Both the position numbers and the translations under genes were made by a program. From positions 1 through 17,453 of the forward strand of contig JASHWA010000220.1 of the NCBI GenBank assembly GCA_030044325.1: 17,453 nt of DNA, given 5' to 3'. The stretch comes from Bryobacteraceae bacterium. Lineage in GTDB: Bacteria; Acidobacteriota; Terriglobia; Bryobacterales; Bryobacteraceae. The notes below the pieces were generated by a model, which did not search any database, was not told the origin of the DNA, and saw nothing but the letters and a program-made list of their open reading frames with translations. Positions 1-5,760 of this stretch are shown here, one piece after another; within the stretch, counting starts at the first letter, position 1, and every line of letters begins with the position of its first letter.

Positions 1-509
1 CATTCCGCCCACGCAAATTCGCGCGGAATCCGCAATTCGCGGAAAAGCTCGTCCATCTGCCCGCCCGAGCCTTCCCGCGGCACGCCGAAATCGTTCGACG
101 CCTGCGGCCCGATCAGCCGCTGCCCGTCCACAAGAAATTCGATCTGCTTGCAGTGCCCGCCGAACATCGCATGATTTTCCAAAATCAGGCAGCGCTTCTT
201 TCCGCCCGACGATTGGTGGATGTAATACGCCGCTCCCAGCCCGCTCAATCCCCCGCCCACGATGAGCACGTCGAAAGTTTCCTGCGTGTCGGACGCCGAG
301 GAAGGTCGATATGCGCCGTCGCGCAGCTTGTGCCCGGCTTCAATGACCGGCCACGGATCGCCGTTCGACCGCGCATAATCGCCCACGCCCGCAAATCCCG
401 TGAACGTGTCCGCCGCAAACGCCGGCGCGGGCATTCTGAGCAGCGCCGCGCCCGCCCCGAGCAGCGTCTGATTCAAAAAATCCCGCCGGAAAATCCAATC
501 TTCGCGCAT
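1..509 (-). CDS. Tat-exported FAD-dependent oxidoreductase, spermidine dehydrogenase-like (N-terminal part; C-terminus outside the window)
   Basis: The frame is open from an ATG at 509 to the left edge, giving about 169 residues without a stop, so the gene continues outside the window. The N-terminus carries a twin-arginine signal (F-R-R-D-F-L at residues 7-12, then a hydrophobic Leu/Ala/Gly stretch and AFA at 30-32), which predicts export of a folded, cofactor-loaded protein. A Rossmann FAD-binding motif follows at about 80-92 (VLIVGGGLSGLG; GxGxxG at 85-90), then ILENHAMFGGH with the acidic residue expected at the end of beta-strand 2. The order Tat signal, LRDG spacer, Rossmann motif, FGGH and a following LVDG/LIG block matches what I recall of bacterial spermidine dehydrogenases and their uncharacterised relatives. 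The catalytic part is missing, so the substrate is unknown. The start is supported by GAGAGA directly upstream; a nearby ATG at 517 lies in another frame. The gene is divergent from the one at 893. Confidence 0.8.
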   Translation of the reverse strand, partial: MREDWIFRRDFLNQTLLGAGAALLRMPAPAFAADTFTGFAGVGDYARSNGDPWPVIEAGHKLRDGAYRPSSASDTQETFDVLIVGGGLSGLGAAYYIHQSSGGKKRCLILENHAMFGGHCKQIEFLVDGQRLIGPQASNDFGVPREGSGGQMDELFRELRIPREFAWAE

Positions 510-892
510 TCTCTCATTTGAGCACTTCCCCGCCCGCACGAGCCGCGCCAGCCATGGCGCGGGTTAACTGGCGGATCCGCGGGTGCGGTTTGAATCCCCG
601 TCGATTCGTCTTGAACCGCTCGGTCGAAATCATAGCCGACTGACCCCCGCCGGCTCACGCGAGATCACGAGATGCGCTGAAGAGCCGCCAGCCTTTCGGT
701 TTGCGCGGGTTTCCACATGGACTCGTCCGGGCAGGGTCGATCTTGATGCGTCCTGGCCCCCGGCCGCGGCTCTCGAAACAGGTTTCAGATCCTGCCGATC
801 CGCGGCGCGCCCAAACGTAGCCGTGCTAAAGTTGAACGATAGGGCGCGCGAACGGAACACTTCCGGCAGGCGTTCCCGGGGTCTTGATCCTT
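510..892. other. Divergent intergenic region with two palindromic elements
   Basis: No convincing gene lies in these 383 bp between two divergent starts; short open frames here have compositions typical of non-coding shadow frames. It must hold the promoters of both flanking genes, but I could not pick out a convincing -35/-10 pair. Two palindromes are visible: a perfect 8-bp hairpin stem at 543-562 (CCGCGCCA / TGGCGCGG, 4-nt loop) and a 10-bp palindrome GCGGATCCGC at 571-580. Both lie within about 70 bp upstream of the flavoprotein start. Confidence 0.6.
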
Positions 893-1456
893 ATGCGGGC
901 GCAAGCCGTCTTTCTGATTACTCTTCTTTTTACCAACCTCATGCAGGCGCAGGAAACGCTGCGCATCGCCGTCGTTGCCGGCAACAGCGCCCGGCAGTAC
1001 ATCCAGCAAAAGGTTCACACCGAGCCCGTCATCGAAGTGGACGACGAGAAAGGCACTCCGGTCGACGGAGCGTCGGTCGAATTCATTTTGCCCAATGAAG
1101 GACCGGGCGGGACGTTTGAAAACGGCGGCAAGATTCTGCGCGCCACCACCGACAATCACGGCCGCGCCACCATGACCGGCCTGCGTATGAACCACTTGCC
1201 CGGACCGTTCACGGTTCGCGTCACGGCCAATTCGGAAGGCCGCAGCGGCTCCGGCACCATCGCGCAGATCAGCGTCAAAGGCAACCATTCGGGCGGCGCG
1301 TTCGGAATTTCCACGCGTACCTGGGTTCTGGCCATTCTCGGGATTGTGGTCATCGCCGGGGGAATCATCGCGGCCAAGAGGTTGACCAGCGGCCACAACC
1401 CCAACATCCTTACCGCGACCCCCGGAACTCCCGTTGTCGGAGGACCGCCCCAATGA
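893..1456 (+). CDS. Small exported Ig-like (invasin/Big_1-type) protein with C-terminal membrane anchor
   Basis: A 187-residue protein. Residues 1-19 look like a signal peptide (hydrophobic FLITLLF, then MQA before QE). The middle (about 40-130) has the pattern of a bacterial Ig-like group 1 fold: VDDEKGTPVDGASVEF, GGTF, a TTDNHGRAT segment and PFTVRVTA, as in intimin/invasin and carboxypeptidase-regulatory-like domains. A single transmembrane helix lies at about 144-162 (WVLAILGIVVIAGGIIAA), followed by a short Pro/Gly-rich tail. The inferred topology is an exported Ig domain held at the membrane by its C-terminus. I chose the ATG at 893, which has GGGG at 878-881; an in-frame TTG at 884 would add three residues. 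The stop overlaps the next gene's start (ATGA), so the two are probably co-translated. The Ig-like domain assignment is by pattern only; no enzymatic motif is seen. Confidence 0.8.
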   Translation: MRAQAVFLITLLFTNLMQAQETLRIAVVAGNSARQYIQQKVHTEPVIEVDDEKGTPVDGASVEFILPNEGPGGTFENGGKILRATTDNHGRATMTGLRMNHLPGPFTVRVTANSEGRSGSGTIAQISVKGNHSGGAFGISTRTWVLAILGIVVIAGGIIAAKRLTSGHNPNILTATPGTPVVGGPPQ

Positions 1457-3048
1457 GATTCGCAGGAATCGCGCTGGCGCTGGCGGCCGCCGCGTCTGCG
1501 CAGGTGAGCGTTCCCCTGCTCGGATGGCTCCCCCAGGGAACCGAAATCCGTCCGATCCATGGCCTTCCCGGCGGCGCTGTTCTGGCGCCCGCGCTGAACG
1601 TCGGCCACCGCTTGGCGAACATCGCCGTTTCGCCCAGCGAGAATTACGTTCTCGCCACCGATGCCCAATCGGGCGTGCCGCTGCTCATTCAGCCTGGCGT
1701 TTCCCTGACCACGCTTGCCGCGCCGGCCAAACCGGATCGCATCGTCACCAGCCCCCGCGGCTCGTCGGCCGCGCTTTATTATTCGGCCAACGGGCTCCTC
1801 GAAATCGTCTCCGGATTGCCGGCCTCGCCATCTTTCCGCTCCATCGGCGTCGGCGCGGTTTCAGCCATCGCCGTGAGCGACGACGGCCAGTCGCTCGCGG
1901 CCGCTTCCTCCGCGGGCGTGTATGAATGGGGCCCGGATGGCGCGGCTCTCCAGCTTTATTCCGGATCCGATGCCGGCGCGCTCGCGTTTTTTTCCAACTC
2001 AGCGAATCTTGCCATCGCCACAGCGACCCAAATTCTTTCCGTGACCGGCGCGGGACCCGCGGTCCTCTATCAGGGCTCGCTCCAACCCGCCGGATTGGGC
2101 ATCTCCTTCGACAATCGGAAAATCGTTCTCGCCGATCATGACGGAACCGTCTATTCGATCGACGCCCAGACCGGCGCGCCTTCCACCCTGAATTGCGGAT
2201 GCACCCCCGGCGGCGTCTTCCCCATGGGCGGCGCGGTGTTCCGCCTCACCGCCACCGACGTGGGACCTGTCAAACTCGCCGACGCGCAGCACAACGCCAT
2301 TTTCGCCATCCCGCGCCCCGGCCCCGCAGTCCGCCGTCTCGTCGCTCATCCGGCGCAAACCCCGGTCAATTTGCCCACCCTGACCATCAACCTGTCGCCA
2401 ATGCCGGGACCCACCGGTTTTCTCGAGCAGCCCGCTTTGACCGTCACGGCATCTTCCCCCGCGCCGGTCGAAATCGACGGGACCGTCACCCTCACCTTCA
2501 CTTCCCAGTACGGCCAGACCGATACCAGCATCCAGTTTTCGAACGCTTCCACGACGGCGAATTTTACGATCCCCGCCGGCTCGGCCCAGGCGAATTTTTC
2601 GGGCGCTCCCAATATCACCTTCAGCACCGGCAGCATTGCCGGAGTGATTCAACTGGCCGCCAACGTCACCGCGCCCCAAACCGTCAGCCCCGCCGCGCTC
2701 GAGACCATCGTCACCACGCCCACCGTCCCGTTTATTTCGAGCGTGCAACTCGAACAGACTCCCGGCGGCATCACTATAGTCGTCGTCGGCTACTCTTCCA
2801 GCGTCGACGTTTCGAGCGGAACATTCAATTTCTCGATCACCAGCAACGCAACGCTCTCCACCAACGACATCACCGTTTCCGTCAGCCCTGAATTCGAAGT
2901 GTATTTCGCCACTTCGGCGCTTGCCACGGGCAGCCAGTTCACTTTAAGCGTTCCTTTCGCAATCAGCGGAAATCCTACAGATATTACTGGAGTTACGGTG
3001 ACGATGATCAACTCCAAAGGCGAGTCGAGCCCCGTCAGTTCGCAATAA
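1453..3048 (+). CDS. Secreted protein with predicted beta-propeller and C-terminal Solibacter-type repeat domains
   Basis: A 531-residue protein with a short signal peptide (residues 1-16, ending ASA before QVS). Residues about 30-300 contain repeated WD40/YVTN-like strands, such as NIAVSPSENYVLATDA, AIAVSDDGQSLAAASSAGVYEW and ISFDNRKIVLADHDGTVYSID. These suggest a beta-propeller without visible catalytic residues. From about 306 to the end are Ser/Thr/Ala-rich beta-sandwich-like segments (TVTLTFTS, TANFTIPAG, GSIAGVIQLAANV). I associate these with large secreted proteins of Solibacter relatives. The likely location is the periplasm or cell surface, with a binding or adhesion role rather than catalysis; this is inference. 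The start has a good ribosome-binding site (GGAGGA at 1439-1444) inside the preceding gene and overlaps its stop by 4 bp, so the two genes are translationally coupled. The function is unknown. Confidence 0.8.
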   Translation: MRFAGIALALAAAASAQVSVPLLGWLPQGTEIRPIHGLPGGAVLAPALNVGHRLANIAVSPSENYVLATDAQSGVPLLIQPGVSLTTLAAPAKPDRIVTSPRGSSAALYYSANGLLEIVSGLPASPSFRSIGVGAVSAIAVSDDGQSLAAASSAGVYEWGPDGAALQLYSGSDAGALAFFSNSANLAIATATQILSVTGAGPAVLYQGSLQPAGLGISFDNRKIVLADHDGTVYSIDAQTGAPSTLNCGCTPGGVFPMGGAVFRLTATDVGPVKLADAQHNAIFAIPRPGPAVRRLVAHPAQTPVNLPTLTINLSPMPGPTGFLEQPALTVTASSPAPVEIDGTVTLTFTSQYGQTDTSIQFSNASTTANFTIPAGSAQANFSGAPNITFSTGSIAGVIQLAANVTAPQTVSPAALETIVTTPTVPFISSVQLEQTPGGITIVVVGYSSSVDVSSGTFNFSITSNATLSTNDITVSVSPEFEVYFATSALATGSQFTLSVPFAISGNPTDITGVTVTMINSKGESSPVSSQ

Positions 3049-3084
3049 CTCGCTCTCTTCGGCTGCCGGCTTTCACGATAACAG

Positions 3085-3130
3085 CCCCGCCCGTCAGGGC
3101 GGGGGTTACCGCTCGTATTCCGAAACCCCC
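3085..3130 (+). terminator. Two overlapping, mutually exclusive GC hairpins (candidate terminator)
   Basis: Directly after the preceding gene is a perfect 8-bp stem with a 4-nt loop (CCCCGCCC 3085-3092, GTCA, GGGCGGGG 3097-3104). Its right arm overlaps a second perfect 7-bp stem, GGGGGTT (3101-3107) with AACCCCC (3124-3130). Only one can form at a time. No T-run follows immediately; a TTTTTT lies near 3152-3157. It may be a terminator of low canonical quality, a dispersed intergenic palindrome, or an RNA switch. Confidence 0.4.
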
Positions 3131-3189
3131 GCAACTACCAACAAACGGGTATTTTTTCGACCATTATCCGGTAGATCCGCCGCTTTCGA

Positions 3190-3218
3190 TACAATCCAAA
3201 GTAGAATTACTCCGGAGG
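3190..3218 (+). promoter_or_regulatory. Candidate -10 box and ribosome-binding site for the gene at 3223
   Basis: TACAAT at 3190-3195 resembles a sigma-70 -10 box and lies 27 bases before the start codon. No good -35 is seen at 16-18 bp spacing. GGAGG at 3214-3218, 4 nt before the ATG, is a strong ribosome-binding site and fixes the start. The arrangement resembles that in front of the gene at 15293, where TATAAT is at nearly the same distance from the start. Confidence 0.4.
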
Positions 3219-3222
3219 CGGG

Positions 3223-4323
3223 ATGAATCGTCAAGGACTTGCGCGGCTGTTGGCCGTAGCGGGCCTTCCGCTCGCGAGTCTGGCTCAACCTCCGGCCGTC
3301 GCGCCCGTGCCGGCCGATCCCCTCGAACTGGTCACCGGCTCCGTCGATACCGCCGGAACGCTCGACACCCGCCAGGCTGCCCTTCAGCTTTTGACGCGTG
3401 CGCGCGATAACTACAACCTGCGCGGATCCGGACGCGGCTACGATCTCAAAATCAGCTTCACCGTCAACTCCGGCGGCCAGACCCAATACGACGGCGCCTG
3501 GCAAATGGAGGAGATCGACGTCCCCTCCCAAGGCATCCGCTGGACCGCGAAAGCCGGCGCCGGTTATGAAACCACTCACATCACCGTGAACAACCGCGCC
3601 TACGGGGATGGAACGTTGAACCCGATTCCGCTGCGCCTGCACCAGGCTCGCGCCGCGCTGATCGGCCCCATCGCCACTCCCCAATACGCCGATCACGACC
3701 TGGTGCGCACCGCCCAAGCCACGCTCAACGGAAAATCGCTCACCTGCGTTCTGCTCTCCGGCCCCAACAGCCTCCCCGCTGAAAATCCCGGCCGCGGCTG
3801 GCAGGAAAGCGAAGATTGCATCGACCCGGTGTCGGGTCTGCTCGAGCTTCATTCGCTCGCTCCGGGATCTTACGAGATTTACGATTACGCCGGCGCGCCG
3901 ATGCTCGGAAATTTGACGCTGCCGCGAAAAATCACCGTCAGCGAAGGCGGAAAAACGGTGATGGAAATTCACGTCGATAGCTTGACCGAGCTTCCTTCCG
4001 CCGATCCCAGCCTGTTTCAGCCCCCGCCTCAAGCGCAGAGCGCCAAACAGGGAATCCTGCTGGCGCAGGCTCGCAAAGCCTCGATTTTCGCTCCCGGCGT
4101 CCGCATGGCGCCGGGATCCATCATCTATCCGGTTTACGTTTTCGGACTGATTGCGCCCACCGGCCAGTTCATTGAAGCGCACTCCTTGCAGCCCTCCGAT
4201 CCGAACTCGCCGGCCGCGATCGCCGCGGCCCGCAACATGAATTTCCGGACCCCCAAATCTGCCGGCGCGCGTCCGCAACAGCATTTCGGATTGGTCATGG
4301 TCAAATTCGTCTCGGGGAATTGA
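3223..4323 (+). CDS. Secreted protein with a C-terminal TonB-C-like domain
   Basis: A 366-residue protein. The N-terminus is a signal peptide or single membrane anchor (about 1-22, LARLLAVAGLPLASLA), followed by a Pro/Ala-rich stretch (QPPAVAPVPADP). The centre (about 50-270) is a beta-rich domain of a type I associate with acidobacterial proteins but cannot name (NYNLRGSGRGYDLKISF, WQMEEIDVPSQGIRWT). It has cysteines at about 179 and 202 that could pair in the periplasm. The last 65 or so residues (VYVFGLIAPTGQFIEAHSL, AAIAAARNMNF, FGLVMVKFV) follow the layout of the TonB C-terminal domain: a strand, a small-residue helix and a final strand. Anchor, proline stretch and TonB-like end recall a TonB-type energy transducer, but the 220-residue insert is not typical and no ExbB/ExbD genes are nearby. 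The next gene begins 2 bp downstream, so the two form an operon. Existence is certain, function is not. Confidence 0.8.
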   Translation: MNRQGLARLLAVAGLPLASLAQPPAVAPVPADPLELVTGSVDTAGTLDTRQAALQLLTRARDNYNLRGSGRGYDLKISFTVNSGGQTQYDGAWQMEEIDVPSQGIRWTAKAGAGYETTHITVNNRAYGDGTLNPIPLRLHQARAALIGPIATPQYADHDLVRTAQATLNGKSLTCVLLSGPNSLPAENPGRGWQESEDCIDPVSGLLELHSLAPGSYEIYDYAGAPMLGNLTLPRKITVSEGGKTVMEIHVDSLTELPSADPSLFQPPPQAQSAKQGILLAQARKASIFAPGVRMAPGSIIYPVYVFGLIAPTGQFIEAHSLQPSDPNSPAAIAAARNMNFRTPKSAGARPQQHFGLVMVKFVSGN

Positions 4324-4325
4324 TT

Positions 4326-5666
4326 ATGCGGACTTCCCGAAAACCCGATCTCGAGCGGCGCCTCGACGCTTATTTCGCCGCGCTCCGTTCTTCGCCCATC
4401 CGGCAGGCTCTCAAGCGCAGTCTCGAAAACTGGCAGATTTACGCCGCCGTCAGCGGTTCCGCGGTCGCGATGGCCGCGGGAGCCTCGGCCGCATTTCTCG
4501 GCGCCACTCCGCCCGAAATTCTCCCCGAACCTTCCGCCAGCGTCCGCACCGGACGCTCGCTGTTTCTCACTTCGCGCAATCCGCCGATCGTGAACGCGCT
4601 GCGCGCCGCGATGGCCAAAAACGGCGCGACGCCGGCCGTCGCTCACGCAAGCGGCCCGCCGGTCATCTCCAAAAATGGCATCGTTCCGATTTACGGCGCT
4701 ACCGGCATCATCCAGTCGGGCGAATGGGTTTCCATCTACGGAACCAATCTCGCCACGCAAACCGCGTCGTGGAACGGCGATTTTCCCACCACCCTGGGCG
4801 GCACCAGCGTGTTCATCGACGGCAAACCCGCCTATCTTTCTTTCGTAAGCCCCACGCTGATCAATCTGCAGGCGCCCGACGTCGGAGTCAATGGAACCCT
4901 TGGCGTCGTGGTGCAGACTCCTGACGGCACGACCCTGTCCACTGTAAAGCTGAGCGAACTGGCGCCATCGTTCAGCATGATCGACGGGCAACACGTGGCC
5001 GGAATCATTCTTCGCTCCGATGGTTCCGGAGCGTACGGGGGAGGCGCGTACGATATTCTGGGACCCACCGGCAACGCGCTGGGCTACTCGACCGTTTCCG
5101 CCAAGCCCGGCGATTCCGTCGCGCTATACGCCGTCGGATTCGGACCCACCACGCCGAACGTACCGGCCGGCCAGGCGTTCTCCGGCGCCGCGCCGGCCAA
5201 CTTCAACGTCGCGCTTTACTTCAACGGGATTCACGTCGCCCCATCCTGGGTCGGGCTTTCGAGCGCGGGACTTTATCAGATCAATTTCGTTGTCCCTGAC
5301 GGGATTCGCTACGGCTGTCTCAAGCTGGTCGCTGTCGTGGGTCCCAGCGCCGTTGAGACGCAGCCGGGCGTCTGCTTCCCGCTGGGCATCACGTCGGCTG
5401 TCGGAACAACCACGCTCGGCCCGACATTCTTTACCACCGGCGGCGGAGGAACCGGATTGGGATTCGGAACCGGACCCATCGTTGGAACCGGCGGAATGTT
5501 CGGCGGTGGCGGAACCGGCCCTGGCGGAGGAACCGGCGGCGGTGGCGGAACCGGCGGCGGTGGAACGGGCGGCGGCGGATCCGGCGGTGGCGGCGGATCC
5601 GGCGGCGGCGGCTCGGCGCGGCCAAGAAGACCGCCGTATCACCCCAAGCTCCGATTTCCGCAATGA
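4326..5666 (+). CDS. Membrane-anchored Solibacter C-terminal-domain protein (TIGR03437-like) with glycine-rich tail
   Basis: A 446-residue protein in four parts. Residues 1-38 form a charged cytoplasmic segment (RKPDLERRLDAYFAAL). One membrane helix follows at about 40-58 (AAVSGSAVAMAAGASAAFLG). Residues about 115-350 match the Solibacter C-terminal domain in order: GEWVSIYGTNLA, LGGTSVFIDGKPAYLSFVSP, LINLQAPD, SVALYAVGFGPTTP and LYQINFVVPDG. In most members I know of, this domain closes a secreted protein; here a low-complexity Gly/Thr/Ser tail (372-430) and a basic cap (ARPRRPPYHPKLRFPQ, 431-446) follow. I chose the ATG at 4326, with GGGG at 4315-4318 as ribosome-binding site; a TTG at 4320 is an in-frame alternative. 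It follows the TonB-like gene by 2 bp and is probably translated from the same message. It is likely exported and anchored at the membrane; its molecular role is unknown. Confidence 0.85.
   Translation: MRTSRKPDLERRLDAYFAALRSSPIRQALKRSLENWQIYAAVSGSAVAMAAGASAAFLGATPPEILPEPSASVRTGRSLFLTSRNPPIVNALRAAMAKNGATPAVAHASGPPVISKNGIVPIYGATGIIQSGEWVSIYGTNLATQTASWNGDFPTTLGGTSVFIDGKPAYLSFVSPTLINLQAPDVGVNGTLGVVVQTPDGTTLSTVKLSELAPSFSMIDGQHVAGIILRSDGSGAYGGGAYDILGPTGNALGYSTVSAKPGDSVALYAVGFGPTTPNVPAGQAFSGAAPANFNVALYFNGIHVAPSWVGLSSAGLYQINFVVPDGIRYGCLKLVAVVGPSAVETQPGVCFPLGITSAVGTTTLGPTFFTTGGGGTGLGFGTGPIVGTGGMFGGGGTGPGGGTGGGGGTGGGGTGGGGSGGGGGSGGGGSARPRRPPYHPKLRFPQ
5439..5615 (+). repeat. In-frame GGN-rich degenerate repeat coding the glycine tail
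   Basis: About 59 codons, mostly GGC/GGT/GGA with ACC or TCC interspersed, built from imperfect units such as GGCGGTGGCGGAACC. They encode runs of four or five glycines separated by Thr or Ser. The array is codon-periodic, so gain or loss of whole codons would keep the frame, making it a plausible site of length variation between strains. Confidence 0.85.
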
Positions 5667-5684
5667 CCAACGCGCTGCCTAACC

Positions 5685-5722
5685 GTCGCGCCTCGAATCG
5701 CCCGGGCCGGTTGAGGCGCGAC
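5685..5722 (+). terminator. Strong inverted repeat between two genes
   Basis: GTCGCGCCTC at 5685-5694 pairs perfectly with GAGGCGCGAC at 5713-5722; a G-T and an A-T pair can extend the stem inward. The loop contains the small palindrome CCCGGG. It sits 18 bp after one stop codon and 38 bp before the next start. No T-tract follows, so it may be a terminator, an attenuator or an mRNA-stabilising hairpin. Confidence 0.45.
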
Positions 5723-5760
5723 ACTCATCGAGCGCGTTCGCGCCCGAGGCGAGCTCCTGA

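Noticed and set aside
583..607. A GGTTTGAATCCCC stretch resembling a tRNA T-arm
   Set aside because: The T-stem has a C-C mismatch and a G-T pair, and no acceptor or anticodon arm can be built around it.
785..1453. Minus-strand open frame opposite the small Ig-like gene
   Set aside because: Low-complexity Gly/Arg composition and no domain; the plus-strand gene has signal peptide, membrane helix and coupling to the next gene.
3106..4284. A 392-codon minus-strand open frame opposite the TonB-like gene
   Set aside because: Arg/Gly/Asp-rich shadow composition with no recognisable domain; the plus strand has a signal peptide, strong ribosome-binding site and domain structure.
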